DNA of 24,570 nucleotides, from positions 1,485,851-1,510,420 of the forward strand of contig BFEA01000382.1 in assembly GCA_003427395.1 (NCBI GenBank). Reading direction: 5' to 3'. This stretch comes from Chara braunii (lineage: Eukaryota > Streptophyta > Charophyceae > Charales > Characeae). Shown here piece by piece: positions 8,639 to 16,686 of the stretch (position 1 is its first letter; every line of letters begins with the position of its first letter). The translations under genes were made by a program, and so were the position numbers. The notes beneath the pieces are model-generated. The model was not told the DNA's origin, ran no database searches, and was given only the letters and a program-made list of their open reading frames with translations.

Positions 8639-9302
8639 CTGCTATCGTCGTCCTAAAGACCCACCTGTGATAATCTTTCGGAGAGAGAGTGTAGGTCTTT
8701 TCTAGAGAACCCAGCCTTCGGAAAATACCCCAGAGTTTCCTGCGTGGCGGGATACCTCGATCGATGTAGTGCGTATAGAGTATCCACAGGGCCCAAAAGG
8801 TAAGACCCAAATTCCTACCCCTTTCCAGAAGACACACTATCTTTCCCTCGTTTGCCTCAGGGAACAGGTAAGATGACACCCTCAGAATTAAGGGGTAATT
8901 CGACCTTGGAAGGTCTTTTTCCCTTGCGAACCTCTCCTTTTCCACGGGTACGAATGGAAGTCGCTCTCTAACCCTGCTTATCCACTCTCCTCTCACCTCT
9001 CTTGCTTCTCGCAACAATTTTTCCAGCCCACCCCCTTGTCCCAGAACTAGGGGTACAACAAGCTTTGCCCAGGCTTCCGGCGCTACGAAAATAACCGCGG
9101 TCACTTCAAGGCTCCGTCCAACACCTTGGCCTTCTACTTCCTTGGATTCCACCCACACAAAGTCCCCACTGACCATGGACCGGCCCTCTTCTACCCTTTC
9201 CCAATCAGGGACTTTCCCGTTGCTAGAGATCAGCCTAAGGGCGTCACGGTCTTCTAATGGGCTCTCTAAGAACGGTCCCTGCTTTTTATCATGGAACACC
9301 AT
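8616..9302 (-). CDS. Retroelement accessory ORF D (unknown function)
   Basis: Intact 228-residue ORF. I recognise no known domain. The chosen start is the ATG 4 nt after the stop of ORF E; the end overlaps the start of ORF C by 23 nt. It shares architecture with C and E: an N-terminal Trp/Val-rich part (FVWVESKEVEG), the WAKLVVPLVLGQGGG segment that matches WVECVTHLVLGW in ORF E, a Glu/Arg-rich helical region, and near the C-terminus ALWILYTHYIDRGIPP, matching LHWYYTYCIDNPVP in E. It has no signal peptide or transmembrane helix that I can see. It is the best preserved member of the repeated accessory domain. Confidence 0.65.
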   Translation of the reverse strand: MVFHDKKQGPFLESPLEDRDALRLISSNGKVPDWERVEEGRSMVSGDFVWVESKEVEGQGVGRSLEVTAVIFVAPEAWAKLVVPLVLGQGGGLEKLLREAREVRGEWISRVRERLPFVPVEKERFAREKDLPRSNYPLILRVSSYLFPEANEGKIVCLLERGRNLGLTFWALWILYTHYIDRGIPPRRKLWGIFRRLGSLEKTYTLSPKDYHRWVFRTTIADGEVHAQ

Positions 9303-9306
9303 TCAT

Positions 9307-10050
9307 CTAGAAGACCCTCTGTGGCACCCAAAAGACACTTTGGTAACCGTAGTCTCTTCCACCCTCGCGGTCCCGGGTGGACTCCCTAAAGATCCCGACA
9401 CGAATCCTACAAGCCTTGATCCCGTACGGCACCGGGTTATCTATGCAATAGGTGTAGTACCAATGGAGTGACCTAACAGAGAGTTGCCGCCCCCTTTCCC
9501 GCACTATGGACCGCACTACCCTGTCGTACCGTTCCTCCTTCCTGCTCACCCTTAGGAAAACAAATGATGGGAATATGGCCGTGAGGCACCCTGTGGCACA
9601 AGGGTACTCTTCGTCTCGCGCGCAGGTCACCCTCACCTCGACGGGTGGGCAGTGTCTAAGGGGGTCAACCTCAAAGATCTGCCTCAAAATCGGTCCTGCC
9701 CGTGCCTCCCAATGATCCGCACGGTACCACCCTAGGACCAAATGCGTGACGCACTCGACCCAGGCTTCCTTACTTANGTANATAGTTCCCTCCGCACNGA
9801 TCACCGTTCGCCTAGGTCTCTTTCCGTTCAGGGGCCTATTCCGGAACCACTTGTCCCCCTCCCAGGTTCCCACTGCGAAACGAGCCCAGGGAAACCCCCC
9901 TCTTTCCAGCTCTAAGCCCCTCTCGCGACCGGCTAGATACCGCTCCGTGCGGTGATCTAAGGGGACACTGAAGCACTCTCGGTCTTTGCTTAAGTCAGTC
10001 TTCTCTATCCGAACCCCGTCTTCCTCAGCACCCTCTATGATTCTAGCCAT
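9307..10050 (-). CDS. Retroelement accessory ORF E (unknown function)
   Basis: Open frame of 247 residues with three ambiguous bases (9777, 9781, 9798), none of which forces a stop. It starts at ATG 10050, overlapping the end of ORF F by 8 nt (ATGGCTAG), and ends 4 nt before ORF D. It is a paralogue of D and C: ARFAVGTWEG resembles the RFAV block of B, WVECVTHLVLGW matches the corresponding segment of D, FPSFVFLRVSRKEE resembles VPRFIFKRVNPSEA in B, and LHWYYTYCIDNPVP matches the C-terminal motif of D. It therefore links the A/B and C/D types into one family. Molecular function unknown. Confidence 0.65.
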   Translation of the reverse strand: MARIIEGAEEDGVRIEKTDLSKDRECFSVPLDHRTERYLAGRERGLELERGGFPWARFAVGTWEGDKWFRNRPLNGKRPRRTVIXAEGTXYXSKEAWVECVTHLVLGWYRADHWEARAGPILRQIFEVDPLRHCPPVEVRVTCARDEEYPCATGCLTAIFPSFVFLRVSRKEERYDRVVRSIVRERGRQLSVRSLHWYYTYCIDNPVPYGIKACRIRVGIFRESTRDREGGRDYGYQSVFWVPQRVF

Positions 10051-10408
10051 CCCCTAGGACTATCTCCTCTATGATTTGAACTAGCGCTCTCCACTCGTCC
10101 GACCCGTCCAGGAACGCGTCCGGAATAGTGGGGACTTGCCTACCCCCTCGCGGATACGTCCGACACCCCAACGGGTAGAAATAGTTAATTTCGTAAGCCC
10201 CTAGCAGCTCCCTCTCAAGCTGCGTGTGACCGACCGCCTCCTCCCAGCTATCCAAATACCCTGCCGCTCTATCGACCCCTTCTTCCACATACAAGGCTAT
10301 GTCGAAGTGTCTGGTCCACCAGTAGAAGGTATAGCACCAAACATCCACCCCGCCTATATCACCTGCACTAATTCCTATGGGTTCAAACCCCAAAGGCCTC
10401 AAGCTCAT
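10043..10408 (-). CDS. Retroelement accessory ORF F (unknown small protein)
   Basis: Intact 121-residue ORF. It shares most of its length with ORF G: VDVWCYTFYWWTRHFDIALYVEEG versus VDVWCYSFRLWTGDFDVGVY, then YEINYFYPLGCRTYPRGGR versus a near-identical stretch, and PDAFLDGSD versus PDAYLDGSD. The two look like a tandem duplication. The rich aromatic content (Trp, Tyr, Phe) and absence of a hydrophobic signal suggest a compact soluble domain. Its ATG overlaps the TGA that would end ORF G (ATGA), and its stop overlaps the start of ORF E by 8 nt. No known family is recognised. Confidence 0.6.
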   Translation of the reverse strand: MSLRPLGFEPIGISAGDIGGVDVWCYTFYWWTRHFDIALYVEEGVDRAAGYLDSWEEAVGHTQLERELLGAYEINYFYPLGCRTYPRGGRQVPTIPDAFLDGSDEWRALVQIIEEIVLGDG

Positions 10409-10764
10409 GGATCCGCCGCTCTCACCATTCGCTTCACTATCCCCGCTAGTACTTTCTATCCATCTGATCCATCAAGATAGGCGTCCGGAATCACCGGCGC
10501 CGGGCGACCACCTCTTGGGTAGGTTCGATATCCTAGAGAGTAGAAATACTTGAATCTGTAACTCCTTAATTCCCCCCGCGAACAGCGGGAGTCGCCTATC
10601 GCCTCTTCCCACCCTCGAAGGAAGTCCTCTCCTCGATCTTGACCCTCCTCTACATAGACACCTACATCAAAGTCCCCAGTCCATAGTCTAAAGGAGTAGC
10701 ACCACACATCAACACTTCCGTGCGTACACACACTAATCCATTCTGGAGTGGCTTCTAGGCTCAT
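10405..10764 (-). pseudogene. Retroelement accessory ORF G (nonsense near C-terminus)
   Basis: First accessory ORF after the leader. It is open for 102 residues from ATG 10764 to a TAG at 10456-10458. ORF F has a Trp codon two residues after its PDAFLDGSD motif, and the TAG here lies at the matching place, so it is probably a TGG-to-TAG change. Reading past it, the frame is open for 16 more codons (LAGIVKRMV resembling LVQIIEEIV of F) to a TGA overlapping F's ATG. With that, G would be 119 residues against 121 for F. This is decay of one codon; function unknown. Confidence 0.55.
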
Positions 10765-12337
10765 ACAGTATAATCAAAGGAAACTTCCCTAAATTCTCAC
10801 TTCCTCTTGGCCACTCGAGAGACCACCTCTATCCCGCGAGGAAGAGAAGCCTGTGAGCTCAGAAGGATCAAATGGACCAGACAATGAACGCCGTCTCACT
10901 CGGCTACCTTCCTGTCCTCCCCCACTGAGAGACTCCTCCCCACTCCCGGCCTAGAGACTAGCCGCGGACACAGGTTATCCCCGAGGAAGGGTGGCAACCC
11001 CCTCCCCGGAGTCGGACCGAAGTCACACACCCGCGCCCAATGTCCCCCACTGAACCGACCTCTAGTCCTAATTAGCCTATCTGGTACCACACCTCTACTC
11101 GGCCCACCTCAAGCGTGGAATTACCTGGGTCCCAGGACAAGATCCACCTATGTATCGGAAATCGCTAGCCTATCTACTCCCCCCTCATTCTCCTTATCGT
11201 GAACTCTTCGCACTTCGTTCCCTTCTTCCTTTTACGCCTCCTACTGCCTCTTTTCTCTCTTGGAATCACCGGAAGATCGGAAAATTTTGAAAAAAATGGG
11301 TGGGAAGAGCGTAGCTTTAAGAAGAGGCTCCCGGGTGGTGTTGATAAGTATACGTACCTTGGGTCTTCAATACTCGTTATCGTAGTCCCAATAGTCCCCC
11401 AGTTCCGAGTCCGAGAAATCGGCTAGACACCGGTCCATCCAGGAGTCGGCCTCCAATCCTCGTCCAAGGTTCCCCAAGTATCCCCCTCTTCCCGAATGCC
11501 CTCTCTATGACGGTTAGGTGTCTCTCTTTCTCCCCCTACCTCCGGTACCCGTAGCACCCCTCTCCTCTCACCCAAGCCCCGAACCGGTCCCGATCGAGAG
11601 TCCCGCTCCCTCGTGGGGGTTGCAATCATCGTCAGCCCCCGTAGATCGAGAATCGAAGCCCCTAACCCCTCTCTAGATACACTTTCCCTTGCGCGACTTT
11701 GCCCCCGGGTAGGTGCCCTCCACAAAGAACACTGGGTGACCCCCTTGGATCCCAAATAGACAACGCTACCAGCCCCTCTAGGACCCCTCTCCCCGCTCCC
11801 TCTCTTTCTCTCTCCCTCCCTCCCCCTTGAGCAGACCCCCTTATGCTATTTCCCCGGACTGTTCTTCTCCCTCCCCTTTCGTTGTTCTTCACCCTCATTC
11901 AGACCCCTCAGGCAAACTGTGCATCCCCTTATTTTTCCGAGTTTTTAGGAATAAACAAGCGCAAAAACCAAGCACATGAAAAATAACTGACCTATTTTTA
12001 CCCTTCGAAGGCCGGAAGTGAGAGCCGAGATCGCAAGCGGGCCGGAGCGGACCTGCAAAAAGAACCAGGGAGACAAGCCCCAACACCCGAAAACCCCTCT
12101 CCCTCGACAAAACCCAACAATAAGCCCCTCCCCAATAAACCCCTCGCCGACGTCGCTTGAGGAGAAACTCGATCACCGTGAAGAAAACCGTTGGAGACTA
12201 TCTTGGAGACACGTGCCGAAGAACTTTGACGCCGAAATTATGAAGAATGCCGCAAATTCCCTTCACCGCTGCCTATCACGCTGGTCCTCCCTCACCCCGT
12301 AGTTGCTGAGCCGGCCGCGGCCACGGGAGAAATGCTC
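10765..12337 (-). other. Retroelement 5' leader between primer-binding site and first accessory ORF
   Basis: This is 1.57 kb with no recognised protein. Minus-strand open frames exist: 11895-12176 (93 residues), 11662-11898 (78 residues, joined to the previous one by an ATGA overlap) and 11423-11755 (110 residues, Arg/Gly-rich). A shifted frame at about 11352-11470 ends in an acidic Asp/Tyr/Trp-rich tail (SDSELGDYWDYDNEY), which looks protein-like. Just after it, near 11356, the minus strand reads AAGGTACGT, a good match to a plant 5' splice site; I found no convincing acceptor. The region may hold additional decayed accessory ORFs. Confidence 0.4.
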
Positions 12338-12356
12338 ATCCCCGGCAACGGCGCCA
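12338..12356 (-). promoter_or_regulatory. Primer-binding site complementary to tRNA-Asp(GTC)
   Basis: The minus strand reads TGGCGCCGTTGCCGGGGAT, complementary over 19 nt to the 3' end of plant tRNA-Asp(GTC) including CCA. This primes minus-strand DNA synthesis in reverse transcription. It lies 3 nt (AAG) after the CA that ends the candidate LTR at 12360, which is the expected spacing. It fixes the orientation of the element and its class; tRNA-Asp priming is typical of plant Athila/Tat-Ogre type Ty3/Gypsy elements. Confidence 0.9.
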
Positions 12357-12439
12357 CTTTGTCGGGGGGTGGGGATGGTCCCCTTTAAGGTTGAGGCGGG
12401 GCCTCCCCTTTTAACTACCGTTTTAACTCACTTGGCGCA

Positions 12440-12680
12440 CGAGAACTGCCTAAGCTACCTCACCAAACAGGACGCGCATTTCAAAAATCCCCGACTCAAA
12501 AAACTGCTTAAGCTGCCTCACCAATCGGAAAGCACTTTTCGACAGTAGATGAACATAATGCACATTCCAAAAACTGCTCAGATTGTGTTGTTAACCAGGA
12601 TGCACTTTTAGGTGGCAGCAAATAGAATGCACATTTCCCAAACCATTTACACTGTCTCACTAACCTGAATGCACTTTCCC
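12440..12680. repeat. Degenerate 60-70-bp tandem repeat in the LTR
   Basis: Four diverged units start near 12440, 12499, 12568 and 12639. Each has an AACTGCyTAAGCT-like start, a CTCACCAA/CTAACC middle and an AATGCACTTT-like end. It lies close to the LTR end. Confidence 0.6.
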
Positions 12681-13189
12681 GCATGGGTTCTCATCCCCCT
12701 TCGACCCCCCCCCTTCGTCCCCCTCCTCTATCCCCCCCCTTTCGTGGTTTCTCTCCTCGCTCCCCCTCTCCGCCCGTGCCTTTTCCTTTCCGTTGTCGGC
12801 CAAGGAGGGCTCCTCCCCCTTTCACCGGGTCTTCTTCAGACGGCCTGACCCGAACCGTCAGGGCCTGCCTTGCACAGTGCGGCTACCGCTTACCGGCCAG
12901 ATCCTTTCGGAGTCCCCTAACCCACTGGCCCTTACCTACTATTCAAAAGCGAAGTGGAGCGCAAATAAGCAATGACCCGCTGGTAAGCACATGTTACGAG
13001 AGCCTGGTCACAAAGCTGCGAAGGTGGTCGGTACGCATCTGGCGCAAAAACCCAACCGGTCTCACCCTAAGGAGAGAGACGGAAAAACGGATCGAATAGA
13101 GCTGACGCAAATGAGAGAGTTTTGACTGTACGCAGCCGAGGCCTGGACCCAGCTCAAGCAAAAGGCGTTACCAACGATCCGCGCGTTGC

Positions 13190-13685
13190 CCAAACCCTCG
13201 GCTCCGCTCACTCAGGAAACATTACCGACGAACCACTCTGAAACAAGATTGGGACGCACGTTGCCTGAACCCTTGGCTCGGCTTACTCAGAAACATTACT
13301 GACGAGCCACACTGAAACAAGATTGGGGCGCACGTGGTCCGAATCCTTGGCTCGGTTCACTCAGAATACTTTACCGACGAACCATTCGGAGAAAAGCACA
13401 TTATCGAGCCCTCGACCCGGCGGACTCGGAAAACATCACATACGAAACACACGGAGACCAGATTCGAATGCACGTTTCCCGAATCCTTGGCTCTGTTCAC
13501 GCAGAAAATATTACCGACGAACCACTCGAAGAAAAGCACGTTACCTGAGCCCTCGACTCGGTTTACTTAAAAAAAAACAGTACTGAGACAAGATTGGAAC
13601 GCACGTTGCCTGAACCCTTGGCTCGGTTTACTCAGAAACATTACCGACGAGCCGCTCAAAGAAAGACAAGACTCGAACGAGCGCA
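13190..13685. repeat. About 75-bp tandem repeat array in the LTR
   Basis: About seven units begin CCCTTGGCTCGG or GCCCTCGACTCGG, continue ACTCAGAAACATTACCGACGA and end ACAAGATTGGAACGCACG. Start points lie near 13191, 13267, 13340, 13410, 13481, 13545 and 13611. Even units look like a variant subtype, suggesting growth by pairs. Open frames across it are by-products of the repeat. Confidence 0.75.
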
Positions 13686-14282
13686 TCGCGAAGACCCGAA
13701 ACGTCAACTACTTGTTTTTTTCCTCGTACTCGCATTTCGTCCCCCCCCCCCTTTTTTTTTGCTCTTTCTCACCCCTCCCTCCTCTTCTCCCCGCCCCGCA
13801 TTTCCCACTACCTACTTCTTCCCTCGCTCTTCTCTTCCACTCCTACCCGTTGTCATCCCACTCTCCCTCTTACTCCCTCCCTTTCCAAGCTCGGTCCGAG
13901 GTTTGTCGATTGCACGGACCTCCTAAGGCAGATATGGCGTGATGCGGGTGACTGAAAAAAGGAAAGAAAGAAAAACGCAAGCTCCCAAAGGTACGACAAG
14001 TACCCCAAACCCGAACAGATCAAGTGACCTGTCTCTAGTCAGGAAAAAAAGGGTCGAAGCAACCATTCCCGGAACGAGTAGTCGGCGACCAACTAGGAGC
14101 CTGTTGAAGCGGCTGGCATGCGACCGATTGGAGCTGAGCCGCGAGCGCCACCACGTGCGTCCGAGTGCTTATTTGGCCTTGAGCCTTTTCTTTCTCCCTT
14201 CCTCGGTAGACCGTGCGCTCCTTTCTTTCTCTCCTCCCGCGTGGAGCTCCCGCGAGCTTCCCGATCTTGGAAACAGGTCGAC

Positions 14283-14535
14283 CTCCCTTCTTTCTCAGCT
14301 CTCCGTCTCTACCTCTCTTTCTCTCTCCCTATCTCTCTCTTTCTTTCTCGGCTCTCCCTCTCTACCTCTCTCTCTCTCTCTATCTCTCTCTTTCTTTCTC
14401 TGCTCTCCCTCTCTACCTCTCTCTCTCTATCTCTATCTCTCTTTCTTTCTCTGCTCTCCCTGTCTCCCTCTCTCTCCCTCTCTCTCTCCCTCTCTCTCTT
14501 TCTCTCTCTCTCCCTCTCTCTCTCCCCTTCTCTCG
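14283..14535. repeat. CT-rich tandem block in the LTR (51-53-bp period)
   Basis: Almost pure pyrimidine on the plus strand, GA-rich on the element's coding strand. Beyond simple (TC)n it has a 51-53-bp period: CTCTCCcTCTCTACC recurs at 14299, 14352, 14403 and, in variant form, 14454. Ser/Leu-rich open frames across it are not real genes. Confidence 0.8.
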
Positions 14536-15010
14536 CTATCTCTCTCGAGCGCTTCCACCGCGCGCGTCCGCGGGCGCAGGCCCTCGAGCGTTCCCACGTA
14601 CGCCCGTCCCCTGCGCGTGATCAGTATCCCGTCCGCAGTCCGCAGCGGCCTGGCGGGTAGTCTCCCCCCTCTTGATCGTGCGCGGCCCCAACTGTCGAAC
14701 GTAGTCGGGCGCTGGTGCGTTGTGTGCGCTTTCGCTCAAGCTCCCCTCCCTCGTGCGCCCCGTACTCTCTCCCCTTACTGTTGCCCTCGCTCTTCCTTAT
14801 GTACCTTTCTCTTCCCCTTGCATTGATCCTCTGCCCCTTTCCCTCTTCCAATCAGCACACCAGCCCTTTACTCCGGCTAACGGCTCATCGAATTCTCGAT
14901 TCGCCTGCCATGTTTCATCGAATTTTTCATCTTCCCGCCTCCCTCTTCTCTGCTTCCGACGCGGCATCTCTTCAAATTTTTCGTTTCCCGCCGGTTGGTG
15001 CACCAAAATT

Positions 15011-15472
15011 TTGAGACTTTCCTTCCAACATAGCCCCTGTCCACCTTCCTCCTTGATCCTTCCCTTCCTTACACGACCCAATCACCGACCAGGCTCGTAG
15101 CGGCAGAGCCCGCCGTCTTCTAGTGACTGTTGGTCTCCCGGTCTTCGAATTTAGTCAAGCTCCCGCTGGTTCTCAGCCCATATCCGCCTCGTTTCCTTGT
15201 CTGGGCTCATGCTTCCTTCCTTTGCCAGCCTAGTTTGAGACTTTCCTTCCAACATAGCCCCTGTCCACCTTCCTCCTTGATCCTTCCCTTCCTTACACGG
15301 CCCAATCACCGCTTCCCGTTATCGCTTTACCAGGCACGTAGCGGCAGAGCCCGCCGCCTTCTAGTGATTGTTGGTCTCCCGGTCTTGGACTTAGTCAAGC
15401 TCCCGCCGGTTCTCAGCCCGTATCCGCCTCGTTTCCTTGTCCGGGCTCATGCTTCCTTCCTTTGCCAGCCTA
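15011..15472. repeat. Direct repeat of about 222/238 bp in the LTR
   Basis: Unit 1 (15011-15232) and unit 2 (15235-15472) are about 95% alike, from TTGAGACTTTCCTTCC to TTTGCCAGCCTA. Unit 2 has roughly 16-19 extra bases near 15315-15335. It is a recent tandem duplication inside the LTR. Confidence 0.85.
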
Positions 15473-15617
15473 ATTTCCAGTCAGTTCTCAAAAAAACTTG
15501 AGCGCGCTCTTTTCAGTAATTGCCTCTCCAATCTTGATTTCCGAGCATCTACCCGCGAATCCTTGCTGTCCTACCTCCCGCTCGGCCGACTCGTTCTTCC
15601 GACGTCTCTCATCATAG

Positions 15618-16453
15618 CTACCTTCCTTGCCCGCCACATCCGTCCTTCCTCCCCTCATACGCAGGTTCCCTTCGCCTTCCCTCTGGAGTGGGCTGGCTAG
15701 TTCGCTCCGCCAGTTGGATCCGCAGGCTTGCTCCTGGCCATCCTGAAGTCACCTCCTCGCCTCCCGGCCCTGTCATACCCCCGACCCTGCCTGTGTTTGA
15801 CGCCCCCTTCCTTTGCGAGTTTTGAGCCATCCCTTGATCAGACCAGTCGACCCACCTAATTAGTACCTCCTTGCCTCGCGAGTCAGCCCCCCCTTCTTCC
15901 GAGTCTCTGCAGGTGTCGGGGCGCTTCCCCCCTTCGTTATCATTTCGTCTAAATCCGTTCCCACCGATCCTACGGCACAGGACAAAAGAATAAGAGGCGG
16001 CCTTTGCATAGTAGCCATAGTGTGACTCTCCCTCTTCGACCTGCAATCTTACCACCTTGAAGCAGCCTATTTGGCTCGATTCCTGGGCAAGTGTTCTCGC
16101 GTCGAGGGGGTCCTTGTCTCACCGCACGCGACTTTTTTGGTCCGAGGTGGCATCAAAGGGGTGCATTCCCTCTTAGACAACCCTCGTCACACCGCCTTAG
16201 GCGCCCTCAGCCCGATGCCCCGCCCCAGGGATCTTTTTTCCCGAACCGCATACCCAAGCAAGGCCAGGCGCACCCAAGTCCGTAGTGTATCGGAATCCTT
16301 CTCGCTCGCGAGGCACTTCCTTACTTCCTTCGTCAACCTTCGATTCTCTGCCCCGGGCTCCGCAACTCCGATCTCTAGAGTCCGCCCTTTGATTTTGATC
16401 CAAACTAATCCCAATGCACGATGTCTGCCCCGGATTCCTATTGGTTTTGACAT
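15618..16453 (-). pseudogene. Possible decayed ORF inside the LTR
   Basis: An ATG at 16453 opens an 88-residue frame (to 16187) with ordinary protein-like composition (VWIKIKGRTLEIGV, LRTWVRLALLGYAV). Past a frame change and stops near 16120-16190, a second frame continues from about 16115 to 15618 with similarly protein-like sequence (QIGCFKVVRLQVEEG, SYSFVLCRRIGG). I recognise no family and write no joined product. LTRs rarely encode proteins, so either this LTR captured a gene or the region is chance open frame; the Gly/Arg-rich tail after 15850 is the weakest part. Confidence 0.3.
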
Positions 16454-16686
16454 TTAAAACTCCAACCTTCCATGACCCGCTCGAGCCCGTTTGCGACCAA
16501 GGTTTGTACCGTCACTCCGGCTATTCGAAAGGTTAGAGTGAAGACCCGAATGCCCGAATTCATACGCAAACACCATGTCCACACGCACACACACGACAAA
16601 ACCAAGCAAAACCAGCCAAAAAAAGCGTAAAAAAAAAAAAATTCTTTTCAAAAAAAAACCGTCGGCTGGTAGACAGCCGCCCGACA

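Larger units (their letters stand above)
6612..9376. repeat. 2.76-kb segmental duplication, copy 2
   Basis: Direct-orientation copy of 3605-6368. At its right edge it runs on into the rest of ORF E and ORFs F and G, so this copy is continuous with the 5' part of the retroelement. At its left edge ORF X is cut at the ambiguous base 6612. Ambiguous bases at 6612 and 6709 correspond exactly to those at 3605 and 3702 in copy 1. Confidence 0.9.
1061..16686 (-). mobile_element. Giant decayed Ty3/Gypsy-like LTR retrotransposon, 5' part
   Basis: Components in order on the minus strand: long LTR, tRNA-Asp primer-binding site, leader, accessory ORFs G, F, E, D, C, B, X (with D-C-B-X duplicated), A, and gag. 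The part in view is 15.6 kb, or about 12.6 kb without the duplication, and lacks protease, reverse transcriptase, RNase H, integrase and 3' LTR. A complete relative would therefore be very large. Plant Ogre-type elements are known to carry one extra ORF before gag; several such ORFs are not something I know to be described. Nonsense and frameshift lesions show it is inactive. Confidence 0.7.
12360..16686 (-). mobile_element. Candidate 5' LTR (4.3 kb)
   Basis: On the minus strand it begins TGTCGGGCGG at 16686 and ends in CCCCCCGACA at 12360; the terminal inverted repeat matches at 9 of 10 positions and follows the TG...CA rule. Immediately outside 16686 the sequence is the satellite found again at 17312 onward, so the boundary is sharp. 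The primer-binding site follows the other end. The LTR is exceptionally long and contains three internal repeat blocks and a GA-rich tract. It also contains a decayed protein-like frame. No second LTR is in the window, so the limits rest on the ends and the satellite junction. Confidence 0.65.

Noticed and set aside
12331-12360. tRNA-Asp gene on the plus strand
   Set aside because: Only the last 19 nt of the tRNA, with an encoded CCA, match. The acceptor 5' half, D arm and anticodon arm are absent, which is what a primer-binding site looks like.
13712-14826. Ser/Leu-rich plus-strand open frames up to 295 residues
   Set aside because: They arise from the CT-rich tandem block and pyrimidine-rich LTR sequence, with three overlapping frames of equal quality.
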